Source of the DNA: Phaeoceros laevis
Lineage: Eukaryota > Anthocerotophyta > Anthocerotopsida > Notothyladales
Length of the DNA: 64,000 nt
Assembly (NCBI GenBank): GCA_049999765.1
Contig: JBNGIQ010009470.1
Location: 82,251 to 146,250 of the forward strand
Direction of reading: 5' to 3'
A model generated the notes under the pieces. That model was given only the letters and a program-made list of their open reading frames with translations, did no database searches and was not told the DNA's origin. A program made the position numbers and the translations under genes. Positions 33,072 through 44,610 of the stretch are shown in pieces. The number at the start of each line of letters is the position of its first letter. Position 1 is the first letter of the stretch.

Positions 33072-33717
33072 AGCCGAATCGGAATGACGAGAGCACCGCA
33101 GAGCGCGAACTTACTTGACCTCAGTTAGCTTAACTGCACACGCGCCAACACGTCCCAAGCGCATTAGATGCGCTATGTGCGCGAGCCGGGGTCTTCAATG
33201 CTTCAATGGAAGGCGCTGCCATTGGTCACTGCGACCTCCTCTGGCTTCCGCCTGTCCAGGCGGAGGTTACAGTGTGAACTGGAGCGCTTGTTGTAGCGCC
33301 TGCGTGAAGCGCAGGTTGGAGAGGAGTCTGACCAGGGAGGCGCTTAACCAGGCACCCTGTGCTTCAGTAATATTTGCTGTGTAGTGCGGAGCCTGAAGAA
33401 CTTCAATCGTCATAATTCAGGTGGCAACCGCAGGCGCATTCTGTGTTACCTCAGCTCATCCTGCACAATTCACTCTCTGACAGGGTACAGGCATGACAGC
33501 TTCTAAGATGCAGGAAGGGTGAAATGCTGGCTGGCTGGTGGATCAGTGTAGCCCGGTCTCAACAAGTAGGGTTTATCCTGTCGCTGCTGTGAACGTATTG
33601 TCTGAGCTGGTCCTGATGCACAGAGCGATTGTGCTGGAAGACATTGTGAATTGGTGACAAGGTACTAGGTGCTCCCACCGGATGAGCTAGCTGGCTTGAC
33701 TGTTGAATGGTGCAGTG
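33072..33717. promoter_or_regulatory. Shared intergenic region of divergent ALN and TRAPPC10 genes
   Basis: 646 bp between the two start codons. The first part (33170-33370) is GC-rich with short palindromic sequence. No clear TATA box was seen for either gene. Confidence 0.5.
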
Positions 33718-36700
33718 ATGGCTACGTCATCCTCTGCGCTTCTAACGCAGTCGTCGACTGGGAAGTTCTCTTGGGAGGGCATTGTGGTGTCCATTGAGGA
33801 TGTTTGTGACCTGTGGCCGATACTTCGAACTAATTTCGAGTCACGCGTTCCATTCAAGAAAGCATATCTGGTAAACAAGGATCATTCTCCCGTTGTTGTC
33901 GAGAAGCTGTCAGTTGAATACATCTTGACTACGGATGCCCGTCTGCGTGGACGGATCTCCCAAACTCAAGAGCTCTCTCCGTCTTCCTACCAGTTTCCTT
34001 ATGCTAGCGTTGTTCTAGTGAGCTGCGAGGATCAGGATGAGTACAAATCTATTCTAAAACCAAGGCTCAAGACCATGTTGCAGAATGACGATCGTGAATG
34101 GTTTATTGTGTTCGTCTCCAAAGCAGCTCTCACTGATGCAGCACAGAGGATGAGTAAGAAAGTCTTTTCCAGGTTGCAGGATGACTTCAGTACCAAAAGG
34201 AGGGACAGGTGCTGTAAAGTTGATATCACTGTCGCTGACGCCTCCATCTGGGATGATGTGGAGTCCAAAATTGTTGAGTGCATTAGGAATACACTGGAGA
34301 AGAGAATGCTCTTTTACGAGGAAGAGTCCAGGAAACTTACTGAAAGTCGGTACACCTCTTCCTGGAATTTCAGCAACTTCCTCACTATCAAGGAAAGCTC
34401 GGCTTCTATGTTTGAAATGGCTGGCATCTATGAGGATGCCATGAGGGAGTACAGTGAATTGGAACAGTGCTATCTTGAATTATCAAATGCAGGTGCACTA
34501 AAGTCAAAAGAGTTTGGAGGAATGGATCCTGGTGATGATCGGGCTGCTCTTCTCGAAGTGAACCGCAAACCTTTGGGTCAGTTTGTACAAGATGACGTTG
34601 TCAGAGAATTTGACTTTCGGCAGTACCTCTTTGCCCGGCAAGCAGTGCTTTTATTTCAGTCAGGTCGACCAGCAGAAGTAGCAGCTCGGGGCTTTCCATT
34701 CATTTTATCATTCTCCAAAATTCTTTTGCAGCATGAGATGCAGCTTCCCTTTTGCTTTAACGAGACGTGGGTCATAACAGCCTGTTTGACCGTGGTAAAA
34801 GCCATGTCTGAGCGTTTTGTGTCCAGATCACTCAACCCGGATGTTGAGAAGGAATTCTATCGACTTCGAGGGGATTTGTTCTCTCACGCACGCACAAAGT
34901 TCATGAGGTTGGCAGACCTGATTGGTTACACTGCTGCCATAGAAAGAAGTCCATGTAATAGTGCAGCCTTGAGCATGTTGCCATGGCCACGGCCAGCAAC
35001 TTGGCCTTCTCTTTCTCCTGACTTGCAAGAGCTGGCAATTGCAAGACAGCAGGATATATCTGGTAAAGCAGCAGCGAATGGGGTGAACAAAAAGCAGCTC
35101 TCATTGGCTCCCACTGCACTCCTCCGTGAGGCTAACAGACGTAGAGCTTCTCTTTCGGCTGGGAATATATTGGAGCTGGTAGAGAGTCGAGCTTATGGGA
35201 AAGAGAAAGATCCTGCTGTTGGACGTGGCCTCACCTCTGTACACTCGCTCCCATCCATGGCAACAGCAACTGACTTTCAACTTGCTGGTGCTCGTAGTCC
35301 AAATCATGTTTTTGACAAGCCAATGAAACTCATAGAGATCCAAGTTGCATCAGAGAGTGCACTGTTGAAAACTATTTCTGACAAGAAGTTGCAGACCGCA
35401 CTCTCCTCGGCTGAGGCATGTGAGGATTTCTACCTAGAACTGACTCAAGCTGCAGCAGACAGTTTTCATCAGTCCTGGAGGGAAAGACATGGAGTTGTTC
35501 TTGACGGTGAGATTGCATTTGTACAGTACAGGCGTGGGAACATTGACTCAGCTGCTAAGTTGTTTGAAAAGGTCTGTGCACTCTATGCGGGTGAACGTTG
35601 GCACTCATTGTTGGCACAAGTGCTCCCACGACTCTCTGACTGTCAATTGATTCTGAAGGATTTTGCTGGTTACCTATCATCATGTTCGAAACTATTGTCC
35701 TTGGGCCCAGGTTTGCTTTCAGATGAAAGCCGTAAGGGCTTGCAAGCTGAGCTAGTGAAGCTTGCGCACAGCGGACTTCCAAACCCTGTTTCGCTTGATG
35801 TGTCAGCTCTCTTATCATTCTCTCCCAAGGGAGGGCCACCACTTGAACTTTGTGAGGGTGATCCAGGAGTTATGCAAGTCTCAGTGTGGAGCGGCTTTCC
35901 AGGAGAAATTGCCTTGGAGTCACTGAGCCTGACTCTCATTACAACGTACAGTACTGATGAGGGTGCAAAAGTCGTCCAGAGAGCAGAGAGCACAGTTCTA
36001 AGACCTGGCAAACAACATATATCCATTATGCTGCCTCTGCTGCGAGCAGGTTCCTATGTTCTTGGAGCTTTGACAGGCCAGATTGGACAAGTTAAGGTGA
36101 GGTCACATACTTATTGCACTACCAGTGCAGTTAGCTCTAAGAGTGGAGCCCCCGACAGTGATGATTATCTGATTGTTGAAAAATCCTTACGACCTGTCCT
36201 GGAGGTCACCGCTCCAAGAGCTCTTGTGGAAATCTCTGCTGCTGTAGCGTGGGGCTTACTTCTAGGCGCACCTCAATGGGTTGGAATTGTGATTCAGCCC
36301 AAGGAGTACTCTCTCAAGGATGCCATGCTGCACATCTCACTTGGGTCAGGGTTAGAATTGTTTGACCCTAAAGTAGCTGAGTTCGAACTCGATGGCTTGC
36401 CAAGCGAACTTCCAGGTGGAGAAAACTCCGTGACTTCGCCGGATTTGAGGCCTGTTAAGAATGCTCCTGAGAATGGTGAACCTACTCAACTACAATTTGT
36501 TGAAATGAATGATGGGAAGATAGAGTACCCGAACTGGGCGAGCACTATGCCAGGTATTCTTTGGCTACGTGTTGTAGCGAAGGAACCTGCGGAGTCTGGT
36601 GTGCAGCCACCACTTTCTCCTCCATCTCTTAAGGCCCCTCTGAGTTCAGCATCTTTTGTGCTTCACAGGAAGCGAGGTCCTTCAGTAACTACTGGTATCG

Positions 36701-37719
36701 TGGATCCTCGGATTGAGCCTAATGTGAAAAGGGAGGATAAGACCTTGACTCGTTTTGCAGGAGTGCTAACAGACATCAATGTGAGAATGGAATTTGGTGC
36801 AGCTCATAGCCAAGTTTGTGAGAGGACTATTTCAGTGCAGTTTGCAGAACCTTTTCGGACCATAACCCGAGTTGTCAGGAAGGGCAATGACAAGGCGTTC
36901 CTTGTACAGGTGACCTTGGTGTCTCAAGTAGTGGCTACAATAACCGTTGTTTCTGCAGAGTTAAAGTTGCAACCTGGCTTTGTTCACGTCAGTAGCAGTA
37001 TCCCTGATGCCCAGCAACTGTTGCCCCTCACTATGACAGCAACATCAGAGGGAGCTCTACTCTTCGCAGTGTCTGCTGAGACCGCTTGGGATAGAGACGA
37101 AGATCAAGGCAGACAGGAAACTCTATTGGAGGTTCAATACAAAATTTCTGGGCACCGAAAATCTGGGGCGCACAGTCCACCAGAAGAAGAGGGTAACGAC
37201 AATGGTGAGAACAATGACAAGACTTTGCTCTTCGTGACTGCATTTATACTGAAGATGCCGGTTCTTGAACAGCTTTTAGCTGTTGGTCTGTTGCCTACAC
37301 CACTTGAACCCCCCCAGCTAGGGCAACCAGTGATTTTGGAGTGGAGAGTGGAGAGGTTGAAGGCAGGATGGGCAGCACTGCTGCAGGGACAGGCTGAAGG
37401 TGGACCAGCCAGTACCAAGATACAGCAGGATATCACAGTGGACAACGAGGAGCTCATATATGAAGTCAAACTGAATGAAGAGAATTGGATGATTGCTGGC
37501 CGCAGAGAAGGTGTGATATCGTTGTCTCCACAAGTTGGTGCCCGTGTGAATATTTGCATGCTGTGTGTACCATTGGTAGCCGGCCATGTACGCCCTCCGT
37601 CATTGCGGCTGCCAGTCATCAGCCGGGCTCATATCAACCACAGTCCTGCTGGCCCCCATTTGCTACGTGTGCTGCCGCCATCACCATGTACAGCTCTCTG
37701 TGTGGCCAAGCATTTTTGA
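33718..37719 (+). CDS. TRS130: TRAPP II complex subunit TRAPPC10/TRS130
   Basis: One uninterrupted frame from ATG 33718, 1334 residues (an in-frame TTG upstream is ignored). The N-terminus VVSIEDVCDLWPILRTNFES, KLSVEYILTTDARLR, YASVVLVSCEDQDEYKSILK and DREWFIVFVSKAAL match plant TRS130 (Arabidopsis CLUB/VAN4). NICMLCVPLVAGHVRPPSL and SPAGPHLLRVLPPSP match its C-terminus, so the gene appears full length. TRAPP II acts at the trans-Golgi network as a tethering factor and Rab GTPase exchange complex, needed for cell-plate formation and polar trafficking. As far as I recall the Arabidopsis gene has many introns; here there are none, with no stop or frameshift. Confidence 0.94.
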   Translation: MATSSSALLTQSSTGKFSWEGIVVSIEDVCDLWPILRTNFESRVPFKKAYLVNKDHSPVVVEKLSVEYILTTDARLRGRISQTQELSPSSYQFPYASVVLVSCEDQDEYKSILKPRLKTMLQNDDREWFIVFVSKAALTDAAQRMSKKVFSRLQDDFSTKRRDRCCKVDITVADASIWDDVESKIVECIRNTLEKRMLFYEEESRKLTESRYTSSWNFSNFLTIKESSASMFEMAGIYEDAMREYSELEQCYLELSNAGALKSKEFGGMDPGDDRAALLEVNRKPLGQFVQDDVVREFDFRQYLFARQAVLLFQSGRPAEVAARGFPFILSFSKILLQHEMQLPFCFNETWVITACLTVVKAMSERFVSRSLNPDVEKEFYRLRGDLFSHARTKFMRLADLIGYTAAIERSPCNSAALSMLPWPRPATWPSLSPDLQELAIARQQDISGKAAANGVNKKQLSLAPTALLREANRRRASLSAGNILELVESRAYGKEKDPAVGRGLTSVHSLPSMATATDFQLAGARSPNHVFDKPMKLIEIQVASESALLKTISDKKLQTALSSAEACEDFYLELTQAAADSFHQSWRERHGVVLDGEIAFVQYRRGNIDSAAKLFEKVCALYAGERWHSLLAQVLPRLSDCQLILKDFAGYLSSCSKLLSLGPGLLSDESRKGLQAELVKLAHSGLPNPVSLDVSALLSFSPKGGPPLELCEGDPGVMQVSVWSGFPGEIALESLSLTLITTYSTDEGAKVVQRAESTVLRPGKQHISIMLPLLRAGSYVLGALTGQIGQVKVRSHTYCTTSAVSSKSGAPDSDDYLIVEKSLRPVLEVTAPRALVEISAAVAWGLLLGAPQWVGIVIQPKEYSLKDAMLHISLGSGLELFDPKVAEFELDGLPSELPGGENSVTSPDLRPVKNAPENGEPTQLQFVEMNDGKIEYPNWASTMPGILWLRVVAKEPAESGVQPPLSPPSLKAPLSSASFVLHRKRGPSVTTGIVDPRIEPNVKREDKTLTRFAGVLTDINVRMEFGAAHSQVCERTISVQFAEPFRTITRVVRKGNDKAFLVQVTLVSQVVATITVVSAELKLQPGFVHVSSSIPDAQQLLPLTMTATSEGALLFAVSAETAWDRDEDQGRQETLLEVQYKISGHRKSGAHSPPEEEGNDNGENNDKTLLFVTAFILKMPVLEQLLAVGLLPTPLEPPQLGQPVILEWRVERLKAGWAALLQGQAEGGPASTKIQQDITVDNEELIYEVKLNEENWMIAGRREGVISLSPQVGARVNICMLCVPLVAGHVRPPSLRLPVISRAHINHSPAGPHLLRVLPPSPCTALCVAKHF

Positions 37720-39767
37720 CATGGCCAACTCTCAGCCCTCCCTCTCCTTCTAGGGACGGACTTTGGGCCATGCAATTAGGAGGCAATGCGTTCAGCAGGC
37801 ACTGGGCAATGGGAATCGCAATTGGATGATCCTTGCTTTGTGCTCTCTTCAGCACGTAGACACTGGTGAGAGAGCAGCATATGTCATCTGACAGCCACAC
37901 GTAATGCATGGTGGTATATAAGAGTCCGATCTTATAGCAGCTTTGTTAGACTTGTCACCTTTCTTTTTCCTGCTCGGACCTGACAAGCATAAGAGGGGAG
38001 TTCAGGGTTCGTATTTTCCTGCGCATTCCTGCACGTCCTGTAACATAAGATGGACCTCTGGAGGCATTGTGAGCAGTAAGCAACCGCAGGTGACTTAGTG
38101 CAGATGGACTTCGAGCTGCTTTGCTTACTCAAAGCGAACAGAGAAAGTGTAAGTACTTTTCATTAGCATGTAGCAAGCATTGTGATCCAGCCAACGCATT
38201 TTGGCTTGTCTAAGATGATTCTGATACCATCTTATGTTTCCCTTGCAGCGAAGGGTGTGAAATGCAAACCACACACCGGCAGATCGTCAGGTGGCCGGTG
38301 GTGTCTCCAGTTTGTGCTGCTGCATATGCAACTGAACCTGGCGACGGTCAGGGCCAGAGGAGGTGATTAATCCAGTCAGCACTCATCCAGTGCAGTAGCA
38401 CTGTTGGCCTGTCAATTTTCAGGCGACTAGGTAGCTAACAGCAGTTTTCTAAAGATTGCACTGATGGGCACACATGGGGGAGTTTAAAAGTGCCGATAAG
38501 CAAGATGTCGATTCATGCAGCTGAGAAATTGTGGCTGTTCAAAGCCAGCAGTTTCACACAGCATCGCGAGCCAAATCGTACGTGTCGCAGGTGTTACCCA
38601 GCTAGCTGGCTTCCAGAAATCCCTCTGGACGGGAGCCACGGGACATGTTTGGCGCGCGCTAGGTAAGAAACACGCGGGCAGGCCAATCTCCATAAAACGG
38701 GCGCGTGCCAATCTCCATAAAGCTTGGTTCATTGTGAACCGGTGTGCATGTGGAAGTGTGTTGTTTTTTGTCCGACTTTTTAGACTAGACTAGTCGAGTG
38801 TCGCTGAATCCCGCTTCTGATGACATGTGCCTTGGGTACGGTGGTGGAGGACAAGTAAAACACCTTCTGTGAGTGCATTTAACATTGCCTCTTCTTTCGA
38901 TACCGTCCCTACCACGATCGCTACTCCGTTCTCAGGTCGTCCTCGTCCCCCGTCCTCACTCATCCTGTACTTGTCCCAGTCCTCACCCGCACCTGGCCCC
39001 GTCCGCGCCCTTGTAGCGTCCCCGTCCCGTCAGTAGCTCCCACGCCAATCTGCTTGCAAATGGGGGTGCCGTTCCTGCCTGCTGTCTTCTTGACTTCCCC
39101 CGTACTCACTCATTCATCCACACATTCCTCCAACAGAATGCGCATTTGACAAGAGGAGGGAGCGCCACCTGGTTGATGTTTTCCGGAGAGCTTGTGCGGG
39201 CAGGCCGGTACGGTTGTTGGTCTCTTCGGCTTGGTGAAAGGAAGGCGTATCGGCGGTGCAGTTTTTTCGAGGTTTTTGCGTTTTGCCCTGCGGATGCCGG
39301 AATGATTGCGCGGCTGGGTCGGCAGAAAACAACGAAGGGGCTGGCAATTGCGCTGGCTGGATAGGAAGAAACAGATCTTAAGGATCTTGGATTGGTTCTG
39401 TCACTGGCCTGGGGGGAAAAAAGAGGGAGATTGGATGAGGCGGCGCTGCACATCAGTAGGTGTGGCACAGAAATAAGGGAGCAGTTTGAGTTGTGAAAGC
39501 GCGACTGCTCTAGGATTAGATGTGGCGGAATTTGGGAAAAGAGGGGAAGCTGTGTGCAGGATTTGAGGACACCATTCGCTGTGACGAGGATGAAACCGAT
39601 GAGGAAGAGTTGCAGTTGGCTGCTGTGAGGACACTTGCACCACTCTTGAAGACAGCAGCTTGTTCAAGAAAATGTCGGGCCAGCACCACCAGCCTCGCAG
39701 CTCCAGATCTGAAGAATCCGTGTAGCAGATGACAGTCTGCAGGTGAAGGAAGGCGCGCGGAGTATTA
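37720..39767. other. Intergenic, about 2 kb; no gene seen
   Basis: Separates TRAPPC10 from the TBL gene on the same strand. It contains a short direct repeat (GCCAATCTCCATAAA at 38681-38695 and 38708-38722) and C/T-rich sequence at 38930-39110. No convincing open frame. The last few hundred bases probably hold the TBL promoter and 5' UTR. Confidence 0.5.
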
Positions 39768-41582
39768 ATGGGCGTAGGAGCAAGGAGCTTGTTCCTGCCG
39801 GATTGGCGATGCTGGAACATGCGCTTGTCTCGCTGCGGCGCTCAGAGCTGCAGCCCTGCGGCTGTTGTCGTTTCAAGCCTGGCTATGCTGGCAATTTGCT
39901 TCATCAACTTCGATGTTGCGGTGCCGCCGACCTTCCAAGGGCGTGCAGGTGGTGCCACTCCTCAGGCAGTTTTGTCCGGAGCCGGAACAGAGCCAAGTAA
40001 GGTGGAGGCAGCATCCGGCCCGGTGTTTTCTGACAGGACAAAGGAGTTTGCTGCGAGCACAGTGGACGAGGGGCAGAGCACCTGGTCGGGAGGGGAGCCG
40101 GTACCGGCTCCTTTGCCCCCTTCCGCTCCATCGCTTTGGCAGCTACCACCGAGCTTGGCTCCAGAACCTAGCAGCTGCCAGACAGAAACAGCAGGAGCAC
40201 CAGACCTGCTGCCGGAACCTGCCCCTGACGTCTTGTCCATGCCATATGCATCGCCAACCTGCGATTTTTGCTCCGGCAGATGGCTCCGTGACAACACTTC
40301 CTACCCGCTTTACAGAGTGCAGGACTGTCCCTTCGCGGACCCCGGGTTCCGCTGCCAAGACAATGGCCACCCGCACCGGGAATATGAGGAGTGGAGGTGG
40401 CAACCGTCCGGATGCGACTTGCCCAGGTAATAATCCAGTGCTCAAATGTCTGCCTTCTCAACCGGTTCGCTAGCAAGTTTCACTGCAGGATCTTCTCACC
40501 ATGGAGAAAGAATGGCGTTTGTGCTACTGCTAGGTTCCGGCCGGAGCAGCTTTTGGAAAGGTTGAGAAATTCACGGCTGGTGTTCGTAGGCGACTCTCTG
40601 GGGCGCAACCAATGGGAATCTATGCTGTGCCTGCTGGCCTCGGGAGTGTCCAACAAGAGCCGCATTTACGAGGTGGATGGGAACCCCATCACCAAGCACA
40701 AGGGGTTCCTCCGCTTCCGATTTGAAGACTGGAACTGCAGCGTGGAGTACTACCGCAGTCCATTCCTGGTGGCTCATGGCAGGGCTCCTGTGAGGGGCCC
40801 CAAGGCCGTCAAGTCCGCGTTGAAGCTCGACCTGATGGACTGGACTTCAGTCATGTGGGAGGGTGCAGATGTCATGGTATTCAATGCCGGCCATTGGTGG
40901 ACGAATGCCAAGACCATCCAAGCGTAAGTTCCCCACGCTGTGGACATCCTATGTCCAGACATCCCTCTGCAAAGGAAGGTCTACAGCTGAAATCGAGCTT
41001 CTGTTTGTGTGGTCCAGGGGTGTCTTTTTCCAGGAGGGGCAACAGGTGAATATGAGCATGAGCATTGAAGCAGCCTTCAGGATATCATTGAAAACCTGGT
41101 CGTCCTGGCTCAGAGCCAAGGTTGATCCTAAGAGGACCAGAGTCTTCTTCCGTAGCTTCGCTTCGGTCCATTACAGGTAACATACGCATAATTTCCTTGG
41201 AAGCGAGAACAGCGAGCAGGCTGATGACTCTCCAAGAGCTGCGCTAAGCTGGCTGTTTGTTTGCAGAGGGGGCACTTGGAACAAAGGCGGGCAGTGCCAC
41301 AGGGAAACACAACCCTGGGAGGATGACCACGAGTTTGTAGAAAACCAGTGGACTAACGACGTCATTGTTCGTGAGCTTGCTACTGTCGAACATGTAATGT
41401 ATCTCAACATAACCAGACTAACGGATTTCCGGAAAGATGCCCATCCTGCCATTTGGGGTTCCTCTCCGCCGCAACCCGTCAACCTCCAAGATTGTAGCCA
41501 CTGGTGCCTTCCTGGTGTCCCGGACTCCTGGAATGAGATCCTGTCTGCCCATTTGATGAAAACGGAAGGTGGCGTAACGTGA
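39768..41582 (+). CDS. Trichome birefringence-like (TBL) cell-wall polysaccharide O-acetyltransferase
   Basis: Exons 39768-40426, 40534-40923, 41018-41176, 41267-41582, phases consistent, about 507 residues. A short N-terminal tail, one membrane anchor ([18 protein letters not shown]) and a Pro/Ser-rich stem indicate a type II Golgi protein. Then comes the Cys-rich PMR5 N-terminal domain ([39 protein letters not shown]) and the TBL domain with the catalytic GDS motif ([16 protein letters not shown]) and the DxxH motif ([17 protein letters not shown]). HWWTN and [10 protein letters not shown] are also typical. The family acetylates wall polymers such as xylan, mannan or pectin. From memory the sequence is closest to the TBL10/TBL11 group, but the substrate cannot be decided here. 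Confidence 0.93.
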
Positions 41583-42056
41583 TCAACTAATCATTATTTA
41601 ATATTTATATACCCAATTCTACTGGGAAAACAATGATTCATCGTCCCGCAGAGTTCCTGCGAACAAACAGGCGTGCATACACCACGCCATGTGGTTTCGA
41701 GCGAACGGGAATTGTGAACACGTGGCGGGCAGGTTTGGGGGTCCAAGCATGAACCATCGATGAGGTCATCATGGCAGTCACGCATGGAGCATCGACGCCA
41801 CGCAAGCAAGCTACAGGCCATAACTAGGTCGAAATTTCAGACGCGGGCGTCCAACTCGCTAGTTAGTCCAACTCTGCAAACTAATCAGAACTTTGTCCTA
41901 ACGAAACTTCGCAGCAAAATTTCTGGACTGACCTGCTCCCACCACGCGATCAAGTCCGTCCTCCCTTCCCTCCTCGTCACTGTGTGCTTCTGCCGATAGG
42001 AGGAACCGCCAAACCATGCCCCCTTCGCACGGCTGCGCGTTGCAGGAGACGAGGCT
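41583..42056. other. Convergent 3' region of TBL and PHAX
   Basis: 474 bp between two stop codons. No gene seen. Confidence 0.5.
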
Positions 42057-43996
42057 CTACATAGCCGCCTTTTCCTCGTTTGGTTCGTCGTACGCTGGCA
42101 CAGCGCCTTCCACACTCTGACTCCCCGACAAAGACACCTCTAAAAGGTCATCGTACTGGACAGGAAACCGCAGCCTCTCCGCTATGGGCAATTTTTTCTT
42201 CTGCGTTTCAGTGCATTCTCCTCCTGTACCGCTTGATGCCACTCCACCGGCCTCAGACTTCTCCACAACACACCTAGATTTCAAGACCCCTTCACTCCAT
42301 GCATTCTGAGCGTGCTGTGGAACGGCTAGGTTATCGAGGCTCGGGGTCAAGTCTTCTCCTTCGCTTGCTACAGGCCGATCAACTGGCCTGTATGCCTTAA
42401 CCTTCCTTTGCTTTGCTTTATGCACAGCAGGCTGGTGCATTTGCACGTCCCGGCTTTGCGCGTTGGCACGGGCATCACTACCACTCGGCCTCTGGCGTCT
42501 TGCATTTGCATGGACCTTCTCCTTCTGTAGGGGCATACACAAATTTAGAAAAACAACAAAGTGGCCCAGACAAGCTTCACACAAATGGAGCAGGGCTCCT
42601 TACGAATCATCTGTACCTCAGCTGCTCTTCCTTGATACATAATGTCCTTGTAGACATCTGGTCCAACACTGGACTTTAGAATGTTCCACAAAACACCTCC
42701 TGGGGTGCGGCGTCGGCCCCCATCCACAGTCATTTGTCCACCACAACCCTCTATGACATCCACCTGCAGTAGTTGACCACCCACACAGCACCTTTACTTT
42801 AAAAGTCCAAACACTGTACCTACAACCCAAGCCAAGAGTCCTGTTGTTCCGACATTTCAGAACAAATCTACCACTCTTGCTTGATGTGTTAGCCAGCATG
42901 TGATAACAAAACGTACCTCGTTCATAAGCTTCTTGAAATGAGGGAGACCAAGCTTGTCCACTGCTGCTCGGACTAGGGCAGGCTTTGGCTCTTTCAAATC
43001 CTTACAAGCAGCGATAACGAACCTGCAAAACCAGGGAGCATCAGGAATATACTCCAAGGACACTAAGTTCACAGTTGCAGGCAGTTGACACTGCACAACC
43101 CCCATTCCAAAAGGAGTTTCATCCCTTTCACCTCGGAGGATGAAAAACTTGCAAAAGCAAGGCTAGAATGAGTTACAAGTCTTTACCGCAGAATATGGGA
43201 ACACAAGTTCGCTATTCTTGTATTCAACGAACAAGATGAACCGAAGGAACAGAAAGTGCAGAAACAATTAACAGGTTCCATGCAATCCCCAAACTGCACT
43301 GATGCGATAACGCAATGTCTGGTCAGCATTGGTCAGAGACAGACGATTCCCTGTGTTACTTTATTTTGCAAACTAGATGATACTTACCTGGAGATACTAT
43401 CACGCTTTCGTTTCTTGTTCTTGCTTTTGTGGCGCCTTTGCTGTGTTGCATTATTGTTTTGGCCTGCAAAATCACTTCGCACGATGTTGAAATGGTTCAC
43501 CTTCGCTTCTTTGATGGCCTCATCCAGGCTCTGGCCTGAACACGACAATACATGGGGGTCACAACAAAGCAGAGACTCCCAGCATAATTACCGTCTACAA
43601 CAGTAACCTTCGCAAAGTCATGGTCTCTGAACTTGTAACACAAGAGCTACCACAGCTGTAATAGCGTTTTAAACACTCACAGAATGACGCCAAAGACCTG
43701 TCGAACAAGTAACCCTAGTGTGAGCCTACTGCTCTCATGCAAAATAAGTGGGGCGGTTCACCTGCCACATCCTGTTGAGCATGACCAGTCCCACTATCAA
43801 AAGAGACAACCGCTCTGGAAGAATCACAAGTTCCAGCTTCGGGTGGAAGCTCGCCCTCCTCATAATCCCCATATGTGTCAATTTCCATTGATTGAAACTT
43901 CCTTGGCAGCACTTCATCCAACTCCTCATCCTCAGATAACTCGTAATCAGAGAGCGAATCTTCGTAGATAAGGTCCAGAGCTGACTCGTGATCCAT
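42057..43996 (-). CDS. PHAX: Phosphorylated adaptor for RNA export (PHAX)
   Basis: Exons 43996-43762, 43535-43388, 43022-42917, 42763-42617, 42524-42057, about 367 residues. An acidic N-terminus (DSLSDYELSEDEELDEV) precedes a basic segment (RRHKSKNKKRKRDS) that could be a nuclear localisation signal. The PHAX RNA-binding domain spans exons 3-4: FVIAACKDLKEPKPALVRAA, LGLPHFKKLMNEV and the family signature GGRRRTPGGVLWNILKSSVG. The family bridges capped U snRNA (and snoRNA) to the export receptor CRM1, or acts in Cajal-body RNA transport. The RRRTPGGVxWNxLK signature makes the assignment firm. The C-terminal exon is low complexity. It is divergent with DAWDLE, another nuclear RNA factor. Confidence 0.93.
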
Positions 43997-44610
43997 AGGT
44001 AGGGAGACTGGAAATTCTAGTGGTGCGCCGGGAACAAGAGCACAAAAACCTTCCAGAATTGCATAGAGATGGAACGACTAGGACAAGCCAAGACGAGGCC
44101 AAAAAAACGTCCACGCAGCTACTCAATCATGGCTCAGCCGATGAAGGGCTCCAGCAAGTGACGGCAGCTTTCAAACACAACAAGTTTATGCGAGCAGGAC
44201 CAGGGCCAGAAAATTGACAAAAGCTTGGCACTACCAGTTATGATCCTAATCCAACACATCCAGCAACCGCCGTTCACAACAACCTGCAGCGCTTGATGCC
44301 ACTCCTAGCAACCCAATTGCTGATTTGAAACATCAATCTCATCAAGCCGGTGCCCAGGTACAGACCAGTGACCAGAGAATGAAGCCAGCCACAAACGGAA
44401 CTGAACTCTCGTAAACCCTGACTAGCGTTTCCCGCCAAAAGTTACGGACCGAATATCGTTGGCACCTTCTTCTTTAGGACGTTTAGCAGTGAGCACGGTG
44501 CCGACGTTATGGCCGGCACATGGGACGCCAACAGAAGCCTTGGTAAAATCCCTTAGGTTCCAGAGCTGCCTCTTTGCTTCCGTCCCTGGCCTGCTCCCAG
44601 GGAGTCTGCC
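43997..44610. promoter_or_regulatory. Shared intergenic region of divergent PHAX and DAWDLE genes
   Basis: 614 bp between the start codons. No TATA box recognised. Both promoters must lie here unless 5' UTR introns exist. Confidence 0.5.
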
